Source of the DNA: Methanobrevibacter sp.
GTDB lineage: Archaea > Methanobacteriota > Methanobacteria > Methanobacteriales > Methanobacteriaceae
Length of the DNA: 64,000 nt
Reading direction: 5' to 3'
Assembly (NCBI RefSeq): GCF_017447225.1
Contig: NZ_JAFSNZ010000060.1
Span: forward strand, 24,475-88,474
In this document: piece by piece, positions 50,501 through 59,602 of the stretch
How the letters are laid out: each line of letters starts with the position of its first letter
Numbering within the stretch: the first letter of the stretch is position 1
Translations under genes and position numbers: made by a program
Notes under the pieces: model-generated
Database searches by the model: none
Told to the model about the DNA's origin: nothing
What the model saw: only the letters and a program-made list of their open reading frames with translations

Positions 50501-53500
50501 TGATATGATTTCCATCAGCAACAACGTCAATACCACCTAGTTCCATACCCCAAACAGCATATGCAATACCCTGAATCGCATTGTTTAAATATTCAACACT
50601 AACATTACCATTGGACATTGCAGCATAAACAGGATAAGCCACAGTTGGTGAATAAATTATCAGGAAATTATCATTAACAATACCTGAAGCAGGACCTTCA
50701 ACATCAATACCACAAGAATAATAAGTAGCATCGATTCCGAAATCATTATCACTGACTGTGAAATTCTCACCAGAAATTATAAGACCGTAAATATAGTCCT
50801 GACCAAAAGCACTAATTATATTATTTTCAATTACTGCATTGTCACTGTCCACATCAACAACATAAATAGTATCATAACCATAAAGTGTGATTACATCAGT
50901 AGCATTAAGATTGACAATATTATCAGAGAATACTAAATCAGCATTATCTTTTAATACAATACCTTCAGAAACAGGGAAGCTTACCCAGTTACCGGATGTA
51001 GCCGGAATTTCTTTCCATGGAACATCAACGGAAGGAATATGAATTTCAAAGTAGTTTTCTGATATGGAATCGACTGTAGAGTTTTCTGCATACATTGCAT
51101 TATTGATGGTTGTACCATTGGTTTTACCTGTGAAATAAATTACGTTGTTCATGAATAATACATCAACATCATTGAAAAGATAAATTCCGTAGGAATCAGC
51201 TAAACCATTATCATTTACAGTAATAATGTTTCTTCCAGCAGTTAAATTGGATTTTGTAACAAATAAACCTTTTCCAGTGGAAGTTATATTATTATATGCC
51301 AAGAAGACTTGACCATTGATTGCTTTGATTGCAACAGTCTCAACACCGAAGCCATCCCATACATATTCATTACCAACATTGGAACCATCAACTATAATAT
51401 TATTATCATTAATGGTTAATGAATCGAGATTAGCCGCAATACCTGTGGTATAATTACCTTCTAATGTGATAGTGTTATAATCGACAGTAGCTTCAATTCC
51501 ACCTAATTCCATACCAAATACTGCATAAGCTTCTGCTAAAATAGTATTATTAGTATACTCCATAGTAACATTACCATTGGACATAGCAGCATAAATACCA
51601 TAAGCGGCAGTAGGAGATAAAAGAACAATTGAATTGTTTGAAACAACACCAGAAGCAGGACCTTCAACATCAATACCGTTAGCATAATATGACTCAGATT
51701 CTACTTGAATTTCATTATTTGAAATAGTAAAGTCTTCACCTGAAACAATAATACCATAAATGTAATCTTTACCGATTGCAGAAATAAAATTATTGTCTAA
51801 AACCGCATTATCATTATCAGAATCAATAACATAAATAGTATCATAACCATAAGCTGTGATGACATCAGTAGCATTAAGATTGACAGTATTATCAGAGAAT
51901 ACTAAATCAGTGTTATCTTTTAATACGATACCTTCAGAAGCAGGGAAGCTTACCCAGTTACCTGATGTGGCTGGGATTTCTTTCCATACAACATCTACGG
52001 AAGGAATAGCAATTTCAAAGGTGTTTTCTGAAATTGAATCAATAGTAGAGTTTTCTGCATACATTGCATTATTGATGAATGTACCGTCGGTTATACCAAC
52101 ATAATTAATTCCATTATTCATGAATAATACATCAGTATCATTTGCAAGGTAAACTGCATAGGAATCAGCTAAACCAGTGTCATTTACATTTATAGTGTTT
52201 CTTTCAGCAGTTAAGTTGGATCCTATAACGACTAAACCTTTTCCGGTGGAAGTTATGTCATTGTATGCGATAGCTACTTTACCGTTCATTGCACTGATTG
52301 CAACACTGTCAACACCTAAAGAATCATATCCTAAAGGAGTTCCGACATTGGAACCGTTTAAGGTAAATACATTGTCGTTGACTGTTAAGACTTTAGCATT
52401 GGAAGCAACACCAGTAGTATAATTACCGATAGCTTCGATGCTATTTCCTTCAACTACAGCTTCATTTACACCGAATAATGAAACACCGAAGAAAGTGTTA
52501 GCAAGACCTTCAATTATGTTGTTGGAAATGTTTACTGAACAGCCTGCACCATACCAATCAGCCGCATAAACAGCATAAGCTGAAGCAGGAGCAATAACAG
52601 AAATATTGTTACCGTCAACTACACCAGAGGAAGGATTACCGATTTCAACACCGCAAGCATAATTCGCAGTACTGCCAACATTAATTACATTGTCAGATAC
52701 ACTGAAATTATCACCATCGACTTTAATACCGTAAAGATAGTCGATTTCGCTTAAAGCTTCAATTTTATTGCCTTCAACAGCAACATTATCGGAATTAGCT
52801 GCATGAACTACATAAACAGTAGGATAAAAACCAACAGACTCATTGGTAATTAAAGTAATGTTATTGTCAGTGAATGCTAAGTTATCACAAGCAGCAAAGA
52901 CAATACCTTCACTAGTACCGAAACCGGTTGCCCAATCAAGATCACCTGCAGGAATTTCGATTTCAACAACATTTTCTTTAACTTCAACATCTTCAGAACC
53001 TAAAACATAAATGGCAAAGTTAAAAGCAGTACCATTGGTCTTACCAGTGTATGAAATAACGTTAGCCTGAACATTTAAGTTATCTGCATAAATTGCGAAA
53101 ATTGCAAAAATGTCACCTGCATTTTCAGCACCTTCAATGTCAAATAAATTCTCACATATTGCTATGTTAGAAGCATTATCAATTGAAATAGTGCTTGTTT
53201 GAGCGTCATAAGAAATAAAATTTAAATTGCTTATTGTAGAATTATCACTTCCTGAATTAAAATAGAATGATACATTAGTTAATACATCACTGGATGAGTT
53301 AGAAGTGATTGTTAAAAGTTTATCGATTACAAATTCTTTATCACTAACATTTCCAAGCTTGATTGTATCTCCATCAGAAATGTTAGAATTTTCGAGAATT
53401 GCTCCGGTTTCATTATCGAAATAGGAATCATAGTTGCTATCATCAATAATGTATTCCGAAGCGGATAAAATCTCGTTATCTTGTACGAGAGCGATACTGT

Positions 53501-53588
53501 CATCAGATGCTGTAATATCCTGTGCGCTTACTGCACCGAGAGACAGTAACAATATTAATAAAAATACGGATAAATATCTATATTTCAT
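46497..53588 (-). CDS. Giant adhesin-like protein: parallel beta-helix modules plus four Ig-like domains
   Basis: A 2363-residue secreted protein. The signal peptide (residues 1-22, ending VSA) is followed by about 2000 residues of right-handed parallel beta-helix repeats (NosD/PbH1-like) rich in N-N and V/I-D-N. They are organised in five large modules, each ending near a (Y/W)D-G-(V/I)-x-T motif. The last 350 residues hold four Ig-like domains of the same type and order as the 1004-residue protein. There is no C-terminal membrane anchor, so attachment may be through those domains. Such adhesin-like proteins are expanded in gut Methanobrevibacter, where they are thought to mediate surface interactions. 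It is a complete reading frame. Confidence 0.9.
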   Translation of the reverse strand: MKYRYLSVFLLILLLSLGAVSAQDITASDDSIALVQDNEILSASEYIIDDSNYDSYFDNETGAILENSNISDGDTIKLGNVSDKEFVIDKLLTITSNSSSDVLTNVSFYFNSGSDNSTISNLNFISYDAQTSTISIDNASNIAICENLFDIEGAENAGDIFAIFAIYADNLNVQANVISYTGKTNGTAFNFAIYVLGSEDVEVKENVVEIEIPAGDLDWATGFGTSEGIVFAACDNLAFTDNNITLITNESVGFYPTVYVVHAANSDNVAVEGNKIEALSEIDYLYGIKVDGDNFSVSDNVINVGSTANYACGVEIGNPSSGVVDGNNISVIAPASAYAVYAADWYGAGCSVNISNNIIEGLANTFFGVSLFGVNEAVVEGNSIEAIGNYTTGVASNAKVLTVNDNVFTLNGSNVGTPLGYDSLGVDSVAISAMNGKVAIAYNDITSTGKGLVVIGSNLTAERNTINVNDTGLADSYAVYLANDTDVLFMNNGINYVGITDGTFINNAMYAENSTIDSISENTFEIAIPSVDVVWKEIPATSGNWVSFPASEGIVLKDNTDLVFSDNTVNLNATDVITAYGYDTIYVIDSDNDNAVLDNNFISAIGKDYIYGIIVSGEDFTISNNEIQVESESYYANGIDVEGPASGVVSNNSIVLLSPTAAYGIYAAMSNGNVTMEYTNNTILAEAYAVFGMELGGIEATVDYNTITLEGNYTTGIAANLDSLTINDNNIIVDGSNVGNEYVWDGFGVETVAIKAINGQVFLAYNNITSTGKGLFVTKSNLTAGRNIITVNDNGLADSYGIYLFNDVDVLFMNNVIYFTGKTNGTTINNAMYAENSTVDSISENYFEIHIPSVDVPWKEIPATSGNWVSFPVSEGIVLKDNADLVFSDNIVNLNATDVITLYGYDTIYVVDVDSDNAVIENNIISAFGQDYIYGLIISGENFTVSDNDFGIDATYYSCGIDVEGPASGIVNDNFLIIYSPTVAYPVYAAMSNGNVSVEYLNNAIQGIAYAVWGMELGGIDVVADGNHIMLDGNYTTGIAVRVSGSADITNNEITLDASNIGNMSIWDGFGVETVGIHALLGDLSAKYNVITTTGNYTVNTAAEGEVTDNYLVAAELIGDESVNANNATLVENNIPMANATNYNLTNDTFFLFFNENGFIRENITSESLTFIGDFSNLPPWIIIDRPVKLLSDNAVLSDMSFNIMSDNVTVDGFMFVSETLSEIIHVEDAANVSIINNNIIVDGVADDNNKVISIIMSDDVLIDNNNITFGVETNETFQNIAIHAAGSDNLVITRNTVAALLPARSIDWGTGMVYSQGVFLDGCDNAVLYENIIGVKSNDQISTYDTIYAVNIKGDNATLVENQIGVIEAPYGYALVLSGENFDISNNMIVAVQNGTYACAVEIDGASDGLIEGNLIYAVADVSAYGIYTANWAGDVKANITDNMILVNSNSAFAMSLSGSEISAENNAIIVQGNYTTGIVTAANDTVINNNTIIANGSNVGTPLGYDMMGVQTIGVKVIGIDATVTNNNITSNSKYAVEVQKDGTVTDNELYAEVLTGDFAVDYAQDGGVLVANNTPEMELDYKLTNDTFYIYFDDDGVLREQITGDNLTFIGEFSNLVPTITINKPITLLSDNATLDSIAMSIVADNVTVDGFNFIGKSKLGVYEFDNIQIINNNFDIEGANDTDNFAVEIVLSDNTVIDNNTIVYSVETDGTFINYVIYAEGCDNLTISNNDIAADLPARSINWTTNTVYSEGVSLFDCDNAVLENNTIDVNANDQMSTYDTVYAVNIRGNNALVTDNLIAMEGAPYGYGLVITGEYFEIDDNIIAAENDAYSCGIDVESNSNGIIAGNIIAVNGTSAYGIYTANWAGDVKAEIVDNAIAAEGNTVFGMSLSGSEAIVGNNLIVLNGNYTTGIASAIANITIEENTINATGSNEGTPAGYDSMGIETTGVHIVSGNATVTNNNITTTGEFAVDAKGTGSVTDNYLVAAAYTGDAAVDNIAGNTLVVNNTPAMQRVIIQAEDVVMYYKNGTRYVLKVTDMNGNPLANENVTLTINGATYGRTTDENGTASIAINLSPGNYSASVSYVGTGNCTNSSIENSITVLSTIYGENLVKMFRNASQYYATFLDGQGNPLANGTEVTFNINGVMYKRLTNENGTARLNINLAAGTYILTAIHPVNGQQYSNNITVISNIANNTDLVKYYKNASQYVVTVIGADGKVVGAGENVTFNINGVMYTRQTNESGQAKLNINLGPGNYTITAMYGECMASNNIEVLPILYAKDLVKKYGTSDQFRALLLDGQGKPFAGENITFNINGVFYQRTTDSDGYAALNIKLGAAVDEYIITSSYNGTSISNKIIVEP
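50380..52340 (-). repeat. Two near-identical 969-bp beta-helix modules
   Basis: The stretch beginning at 50887 recurs at 51856 with only a few substitutions over more than 100 bases. The offset is exactly 969 bp (323 codons). The pair represents modules 2 and 3 of the five in the adhesin, probably a recent tandem duplication. Other modules are longer (about 1300 bp) and more diverged. Confidence 0.7.
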
Positions 53589-53743
53589 AATACATTTTCT
53601 CCTAAATTAATTGGATATAAATAATATAAAAACTTAATATAAAATTTTCATATGACAAATATTATGTACTTATTATTAATTAAATATTACGAAAAATGAA
53701 AAATAATCAATTATATTTGATAAGTAAGTAAAAATAAGTTTAT

Positions 53744-56062
53744 TTAAAGAAGTTTTTTCTCTTTAATTTCCTTTTTGAAATATAAATATTTGGATTCAAT
53801 GACTTTTCTTATGTTTTGGGCCGTAATTTTACCAATACCTTCCACTTCCATAAGCTCACTTTCGGAAGCATTGAAAACATTAGCCACAGAGCCGAAGTGC
53901 TCCAGCAGATTTTTGGCGTTGACCGGACCTATTGCCGGCAGAGACTCAACAATGAACAGTTGCTGCTCCCACAAACTAGCCGGTTTTTTATCAGTTCTTA
54001 TCTGAATATTGGTCTTTTCACCGCTTTGCTCTCTTATAGCAATTCTTTTAATCATAGCAGCAGTATCCTGAGCATCACGAGTTGGAATAATGCTGATACC
54101 AAAGTCAAGCGCTATTGAAGCAATGGTTCCTCTGATTGCATTCGGATTGACCATACCTGAATACAAATCATCCCCTTCAAGAATCATCAGAGGCCTTTTG
54201 AACTCTTCAGACAGTTCACGAGCCTGCTTAAATAAGCGTTTGTCAATCATGGAACTTACAAAATCCTTTGCTGTCTTTCTTTCAATAGCCACTTCATCGC
54301 TTACCTGATAATCTGCAACAGCCATCGAATGAACCTTGACATCCATTTCCATCTGTGACAGATATCTGATAACTTTTGAGTTTCCCTCACGGGAATCCGC
54401 ATAGACCAGAGGCAATTTTTCCTCCTTAGGCTTTTCAATGACTTTGACTTTTTTCTCATTGTCCATTCTGGCAACAGCAGAATCGTTCAATTCCTTTAAG
54501 ACTTTAGGATCGATGAGCTGATTTTTCATGTTGTCCTCTTTTCTAACAGAAGACCAGTAATAACCCTCATCACGAGTTCCGTTAGTTATTAAAACCTTTA
54601 CTCTTCCAGTTCTCTTACGCCCGGTTCTTCCACGACGCTGAATCATACGGACTTCAGAAGGAACCGGCTCATATAATACAACCAAATCAACAGCAGGAAT
54701 ATCAATACCTTCCTCAGCAACGCTTGTGGATATCAAAACATCGTATTCACCCATTCTGAAAGCTTTGATAATTTCTTTTTGCTCTTTTTGGGTAAGACCC
54801 TTTTCACCATCTTTAGTGGCCTGACCGAAGAATTTCGCAGACTTGATTCCTTCACGTTCGAGTTTCTCATGAATCATTTCAAGAGTGTCTCGGAACTGAG
54901 TAAATACTATGACTTTGGATGTTTTGTCATCCTGTTTATTGTCATATCTTGCAGTCTTGAGAGTAGTCTGGCCGTCACCGGTACCCAATTCCTTTTTAAG
55001 TATTTCAGCTAAAGCCCTCAGTTTAGGATGCTCCCAACCATTTTTTTCAGCATCATGTGCAAGTCTGACGGCACGTGAAAAATTAGGATCATTCATCAGT
55101 GATTTTGATGCCTTGGTTGTTTTTTTGCGCAATCTCTTAATATACTTGTTAAAAGGATGAACCCCTTGAGTTTCAACTAGCTCCTGAGCATGCTGAATAT
55201 TGATAACAGCACTTAAAATGGAAATGGCCTGAAACAATTCCTTTTTAGGGTTAGTGGTTCTTGCAATTTCACCCTGAATGCGACCTCGGGTCTTTAAGAT
55301 ATCCACCTTAGTGACAGACACTGTTTTTAAAATTCCCATATTTTTTAAGGTTTTTAATCTGATTTTTAAAGCCTTTTCAAGGGCATTATTAATCTTTTCA
55401 AGCTCCGGACTCATGTCAATTCTTGCCCAGTCAATCTTTACCGGATTGAAATATGGCTTTACATCCCTGTCGCTTTCTGTTTTAACCACAACATTTTGAA
55501 TGTATAGGTTCTCACAGACTTCCTTAATTTTTGATTTATCAGAACCCGGTGAAGCAGTTAATCCTAAAATCAAGTTATAATTGGACTCCTTGACATATCT
55601 TGAAGCCAGATAAACATAGGAATATGCACCAACACCATGGTGACATTCATCAAAAACAATCAATGAAACACTACTTAAATCATACCTTCCATTCAACAAA
55701 TCAGATTCAACAGTTTGAGGAGTGGCGGAAATGATTCTGGATTCCTCCCACCTTTTTACACGGTCATCAGTTTTAACGGAACCGGTTATGGATGCGCATG
55801 GCAGATTTAAAAACTCCTTGAAACTTGACTCATGCTGAATAGCCAGAGGTTTGCTCGGAGATAAAATTAGAATTTTGGAGTTTTTCACTTTCTGCAATCT
55901 GTCCGCTGCGACTAAAATTGCTACAATAGTCTTACCTAAAGCAGTAGGTGCAACAACCATCGTATTTCCTTTTTTCAAAACATCCCCAGCCAATACCTGC
56001 TGATAGAGCCTTGACTCAATAGAATCTTTTTTAATCAGTGGATGTTTGATGTAAGTAGTCAT
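53744..56062 (-). CDS. hef: Hef-type helicase/structure-specific nuclease
   Basis: A 772-residue fusion. The superfamily 2 helicase has Walker A APTALGKT (about 38-45), FDECHHGVG (DECH box, near 133), TQFRDTLEMI and the Q-R-G-R-T-G-R motif VI near 480. The XPF-type nuclease has ADSREGNSKV and ERKTAKDF (ERKxxxD core), followed by a tandem helix-hairpin-helix ending LEHFGSVANVFNASESELMEVEGIGK. Hef acts on stalled forks and related branched DNA with PCNA. All catalytic residues are intact. The leader before ATG 56062 has no strong ribosome-binding site. Confidence 0.95.
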   Translation of the reverse strand: MTTYIKHPLIKKDSIESRLYQQVLAGDVLKKGNTMVVAPTALGKTIVAILVAADRLQKVKNSKILILSPSKPLAIQHESSFKEFLNLPCASITGSVKTDDRVKRWEESRIISATPQTVESDLLNGRYDLSSVSLIVFDECHHGVGAYSYVYLASRYVKESNYNLILGLTASPGSDKSKIKEVCENLYIQNVVVKTESDRDVKPYFNPVKIDWARIDMSPELEKINNALEKALKIRLKTLKNMGILKTVSVTKVDILKTRGRIQGEIARTTNPKKELFQAISILSAVINIQHAQELVETQGVHPFNKYIKRLRKKTTKASKSLMNDPNFSRAVRLAHDAEKNGWEHPKLRALAEILKKELGTGDGQTTLKTARYDNKQDDKTSKVIVFTQFRDTLEMIHEKLEREGIKSAKFFGQATKDGEKGLTQKEQKEIIKAFRMGEYDVLISTSVAEEGIDIPAVDLVVLYEPVPSEVRMIQRRGRTGRKRTGRVKVLITNGTRDEGYYWSSVRKEDNMKNQLIDPKVLKELNDSAVARMDNEKKVKVIEKPKEEKLPLVYADSREGNSKVIRYLSQMEMDVKVHSMAVADYQVSDEVAIERKTAKDFVSSMIDKRLFKQARELSEEFKRPLMILEGDDLYSGMVNPNAIRGTIASIALDFGISIIPTRDAQDTAAMIKRIAIREQSGEKTNIQIRTDKKPASLWEQQLFIVESLPAIGPVNAKNLLEHFGSVANVFNASESELMEVEGIGKITAQNIRKVIESKYLYFKKEIKEKKLL

Positions 56063-56126
56063 AATAAAAGTTTAGTTGATTACTATTTATAAAATTAGTG
56101 AGAGCATTTGAACAGTAAAAAAAGCA

Positions 56127-56179
56127 GTTACCAGAAAGTTACCGAATTACCTGTAAGTTACAAAAACGCTTTATATAAG
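56127..56179 (+). promoter_or_regulatory. Promoter of the PPOX-like gene with repeated GTTACC elements
   Basis: GTTACC occurs at 56127 and 56138 (11 bases apart, one DNA turn), TTACCTGTAA at 56147-56156 and GTTAC at 56157-56161. TTTATATAAG follows at 56170-56179 as TATA box. The predicted start near 56200 leaves a short leader to ATG 56222. The repeats lie upstream of the TATA box, a position suited to an activator. Confidence 0.5.
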
Positions 56180-56221
56180 TTAAAATATACTATTAACTAC
56201 AAAAATACGGAGAATGATAAA

Positions 56222-56623
56222 ATGAGTGAAGTTATAGAATTTTTAAAAGAAAACCCATTAGTATATTTAGCAACCAGCGGATTAGACGGGAACGCAAAAG
56301 TAAGACCAATTCTCTTCTACTTTGAAGAAGACGGAAAACCATACTTCTGTACCGCAAACAACAAACCTATGTTTAAAGAACTGGATGCTAACCCTAACCT
56401 TGAAATAACTGTTGCAACTCCAGAATTTGCATGGTTAAGAATTGCAGGTAAGGCTGAATTCACCGACAGCATTGAATTAAAACAAAAAGTAATTGATGCC
56501 AATGAGCTTGTAAAAGCATTATATGAAACCGGTGAAAATCCAGTATTTGAAGTCTACACCGTTTCCGGAAAAGCTACAATTGCTGACTTTTCAGGCGAAC
56601 CACCAAAAACTTTTGAATTATAA
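56222..56623 (+). CDS. Pyridoxamine 5'-phosphate oxidase-family flavin-binding protein
   Basis: A 133-residue split-barrel protein: VIEFLKENPLVYLATSGLDGNAKVRPILFYFEEDGKPYFCTANNKPMFKEL, then ITVATPEFAWLRIAGKAEF. The pattern suits FMN/F420/heme-binding PPOX-like proteins of archaea. The start is ATG 56222 with GGAGAATGATAAA upstream; a frame reaching 56108 covers the promoter and is not expected to be translated. Its last bases overlap the convergent Mur ligase gene by six. Confidence 0.9.
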   Translation: MSEVIEFLKENPLVYLATSGLDGNAKVRPILFYFEEDGKPYFCTANNKPMFKELDANPNLEITVATPEFAWLRIAGKAEFTDSIELKQKVIDANELVKALYETGENPVFEVYTVSGKATIADFSGEPPKTFEL

Positions 56624-58126
56624 AAATTCATTGATACAGGATTTGAATTTAGTTGCGGCTTCTCCGATAGCTACAATTAAATCACAATCTGTTGTCAGTG
56701 CCTTTTCAATACCATCCCTAACCTCATCATAGCTTGCGCCGAGAGTTCCTTTTTTTACAAAGTCATCGACATGGTCAAAGAGTATCCTCTCAGACAGTGA
56801 TGAGTCTTCCTGCAGTATTTCATTAGCTATCCTTTGTGATGCGGCAGATGCGGGAACGATATATTTGGAGTATTCCAGTGCATTTTTGAATATTTCGCAA
56901 TCCCCGTCATGGCCTGATTCGGACGATACCGTTATGACACAGGTAAATTCACCAAATAGTTTTTCAAACTGATTCAAAACAGTCTGAACACCTGCAGGGT
57001 TATGTGCATAGTCAACGTAAATCTCTTTTGAGCCAATATCGGCTACCTTTTCCATCCTTCCCTCAACACCAGTGAATGTGGCGATTGACTCTAATATTTT
57101 ATCATAAGGCAATTTTAAAAACTCATGAGCGGCAATAATAACTCCTGTGACATTATATACATTGTGAAGACCGTCTATTGCCATTTGAACTTCAAGTTTT
57201 TCCTCAGGAGTGTGCAAATCAAACTTACGATTTTTTAAATCTACATTTGTTGCGATATAGTCAACCTGCGGTGTTGTGATTCCACATTGGCAGAAGTAGT
57301 ATCCGCAGCCTGAAATTATTTCCTTCACATTGATTTCGCGTCCGCAGACACATTCTTTGGGTTTTACGCTTTCCGGAGTCCAGTCAATACCGAATGTTAT
57401 AAGGTCTCCTTCGAATTCATATTCCCTTAAAAGTCCCATTATTGTAGGATCCTGTCCGTTGACAATCAGTTTTTTGCCGTTCAACTCTTCAATGAACTCC
57501 CCTTTTACATGGGCATAATCCATAAAGCTTCCAAGACAATCCAGATGATCAGGAGTGATGTTTGTTATCAATCCAGCTTGGATTTCAGCACAGTCCACAA
57601 TCCTTTTTACGGTTCCGGGAACGCCAAATGTTCCGACTTCAAGAATTGCCACATCACCATGCAGTCTTGACTGTAAAATCGGAATATACTCCGCATTTCC
57701 CTGCATCTTTTCCAGATTGTGCTCTGTCGGCTCAATTCCATTGTCATATGCTATCTTTTTAAGCAGAGTTGTGGTGGTTGTCTTTCCGTTTGTTCCGGTT
57801 ATTCCAAACACCGGCTTTTCTGTGTGAAAGTTATCGATGACATCATCCAATTCAAAGAGTGCCTTGTCAATCTTTTTAAAGATTGCAGACTTTTTGGACA
57901 GGCTTGCCGGAGGAACAATATAATCTGCCTTTTCAAAAAATTCATCGGGAGTCTCGCCATAAAACAGCTCTATGTCATAGCCTTCAAGGGATTTTGAGAA
58001 TCTGCATTTTTCGGCAGAAGACAGGTCTGTTCCAATCACATTGTATCCTCTTTCATTAAGTATTCTTGCGATTAAATTACCGTTAGCGCCACAGACTCCG
58101 ATTATTCCAAATGTTTTTTTAGTCAT
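56618..58126 (-). CDS. Mur ligase-family enzyme with MurT-like zinc ribbon, likely pseudomurein biosynthesis
   Basis: A 502-residue amide ligase. N-terminal MurC/D-like Rossmann domain (GIIGVCGANGNLIARIL). The ATP loop GITGTNGKTTTT lies at residues about 107-118, TNITPDHLDCLG near 200 and VDYAHNPAGVQTVL near 390. A zinc-ribbon-like insertion, CVCGREIN and GYYFCQCG near 270-295, resembles bacterial MurT, where it lies in the middle domain. In pseudomurein-walled methanogens such ligases probably build the peptide. The start is ATG 58126; it overlaps the next gene upstream by eight bases, so both are coupled. Confidence 0.88.
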   Translation of the reverse strand: MTKKTFGIIGVCGANGNLIARILNERGYNVIGTDLSSAEKCRFSKSLEGYDIELFYGETPDEFFEKADYIVPPASLSKKSAIFKKIDKALFELDDVIDNFHTEKPVFGITGTNGKTTTTTLLKKIAYDNGIEPTEHNLEKMQGNAEYIPILQSRLHGDVAILEVGTFGVPGTVKRIVDCAEIQAGLITNITPDHLDCLGSFMDYAHVKGEFIEELNGKKLIVNGQDPTIMGLLREYEFEGDLITFGIDWTPESVKPKECVCGREINVKEIISGCGYYFCQCGITTPQVDYIATNVDLKNRKFDLHTPEEKLEVQMAIDGLHNVYNVTGVIIAAHEFLKLPYDKILESIATFTGVEGRMEKVADIGSKEIYVDYAHNPAGVQTVLNQFEKLFGEFTCVITVSSESGHDGDCEIFKNALEYSKYIVPASAASQRIANEILQEDSSLSERILFDHVDDFVKKGTLGASYDEVRDGIEKALTTDCDLIVAIGEAATKFKSCINEFL

Positions 58127-59504
58127 ATTTTTTACTTCCTTCATCAAGTCCTTTCATGATTTTTTCAACGGTTGTGAGTCTGTCATAAGCTATCAATGGC
58201 CCCATATGCAGTATGATGTCTCCGGGCTTTGAATATTTGAACGTTTCAGCGGCCGCAATCTCTATATTTTCAACAGCAACTTTGTTGATTTTAGGATTTG
58301 TTATTGCATCCAGAAGCTCATGGGCGGCTTCCATTTCAACGTCCTGAGTTACTTCATTAAATCCGCTTGCGATAACTGTCTTTATATCATAATTGCTTAC
58401 AAGCTGACCCACTTCAGCCTTGTCCCGAACGGATAATGTATCAAAATGATCAAGGAAAAGAACTACGCTTTCATCTTTAAAGTAGTCTAAGGTTATTTTC
58501 ATTCCATCATATAAAAATGCTGAGTCCAAGATTACTTTTCTTCCGTTGTAATCACCAACGTCTTCCATGTGAGCCGGCAATCCCTTAAATGCGGTTAATG
58601 CATCAATGATATCTTCCTTTTTAACGCCGTATGTCAGTGCCACTGCACTTGCTGCAACGGAATTTTCAAAAAAGTAGCTCATCATGTAGAAGGGCGTAGT
58701 AAAAGAATCATTATTATATTGGACAGTCAAGGATTCATCACCAATGGTACCTTTAAAATCAACATCTTCATCTAAAGCATAATATAATGCATCGTTTCTT
58801 TGAGTATTTATTATGTCGAAACAAGAGTGATTTGCGATGAATGTTTCGGACATCTTTTCAAGGATGAGTTTCCTTTGCTGGTACTTTTCAAGGGAGCCTC
58901 CGAATTCTGACAGGTGGTCTTCGGCAATGTTGGTCAAAAGCCCAATTTTGATATTCAAACTGTTTAAAAGGCCAATTGTTCCATGAGGAAGCTCAAAAAT
59001 TGCAATATCACATTCATCAGCCTTGCCCTTAACGATTCCATCAATAATCGCTTCGGAAACCAGATTGTTGACCAGAGATGAGCATGACCATACCTTATAT
59101 CCTGCCTGCTTGAAAAGAGTGGTTGTAATGAAAGTTGTGGTTGTCTTTCCCATAGTGCCCGTTATACCAATAATGTCGACAGGAATCAAATCATTTACGA
59201 TTTTTGAGAACTCTTCATTGGTCAGTACATAAACATCTGATTCTTTGATTAGCTTTGCAATTGGCGCTGAATCTGGCAATGTCGGTGGAGCATAAACGGC
59301 TTCGATTCCATCCAGATTAGGATTTTTATTGCCCATATCCAATTTTATGCCTTCATTTTCCATCTGACTTAAAATTCTTTGAACATCGACTTTAAAATCA
59401 GTGATTTCTTTTAAATCCGTAACAATGACATTATGGCCTAAATGATTAAGCAATCTTGCAACAGGCCTACTTGCATTTCCTGCACCAACAACTAAATAAT
59501 TCAT
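58119..59504 (-). CDS. Second Mur ligase-family protein, likely pseudomurein biosynthesis
   Basis: A 461-residue protein with an N-terminal VVGAGNASRPVARLLNHLGHNVIVTDL domain, an ATP-binding loop GITGTMGKTTTTF (residues about 113-125; the usual asparagine is methionine), TNIAEDHLSEFG and a C-terminal domain with DSAFLYDGMKITLDYF. The active-site lysine is present, so it should bind ATP. As the first gene of the pair it probably adds a different residue in wall peptide assembly, or is a variant ligase. A coenzyme F430 synthetase (CfbE, also Mur-like) is a less likely alternative. Confidence 0.82.
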   Translation of the reverse strand: MNYLVVGAGNASRPVARLLNHLGHNVIVTDLKEITDFKVDVQRILSQMENEGIKLDMGNKNPNLDGIEAVYAPPTLPDSAPIAKLIKESDVYVLTNEEFSKIVNDLIPVDIIGITGTMGKTTTTFITTTLFKQAGYKVWSCSSLVNNLVSEAIIDGIVKGKADECDIAIFELPHGTIGLLNSLNIKIGLLTNIAEDHLSEFGGSLEKYQQRKLILEKMSETFIANHSCFDIINTQRNDALYYALDEDVDFKGTIGDESLTVQYNNDSFTTPFYMMSYFFENSVAASAVALTYGVKKEDIIDALTAFKGLPAHMEDVGDYNGRKVILDSAFLYDGMKITLDYFKDESVVLFLDHFDTLSVRDKAEVGQLVSNYDIKTVIASGFNEVTQDVEMEAAHELLDAITNPKINKVAVENIEIAAAETFKYSKPGDIILHMGPLIAYDRLTTVEKIMKGLDEGSKKYD

Positions 59505-59528
59505 TAAAAAACAACCCTTATAATTTAT

Positions 59529-59563
59529 CTCATATAATAATATGAGCTTATTTAATAAATAAG
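59529..59563. terminator. Two adjacent hairpins between the Ig adhesin and the Mur ligases
   Basis: CTCATAT/ATATGAG (59529-59535, 59540-59546) and CTTATTT/AAATAAG (59547-59553, 59557-59563) form two touching perfect 7-bp hairpins. On the minus strand they follow the adhesin stop (59603) and precede the Mur ligase start (59504), so they probably end the adhesin transcript. Confidence 0.5.
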
Positions 59564-59602
59564 TTTAATTAAAAAAAAAGAAATTTTAGGCTAACACGAG
59601 GA

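Noticed and set aside
47541..53160. Plus-strand frames opposite the beta-helix adhesin
   Set aside because: They are shadows of the repeat-rich gene, low in complexity and without promoters or ribosome-binding sites.
56108..56221. N-terminal extension of the PPOX-like protein
   Set aside because: These codons cover the TATA box and GTTACC repeats; ATG 56222 follows GGAG and begins the conserved domain.
58119..59504. Coenzyme F430 synthetase (CfbE) as primary call
   Set aside because: CfbE is also Mur-like and a cfb gene is in the window, but this gene is 42 kb away from cfbD and coupled to another Mur ligase; the evidence favours wall synthesis, so CfbE is kept only as an alternative.
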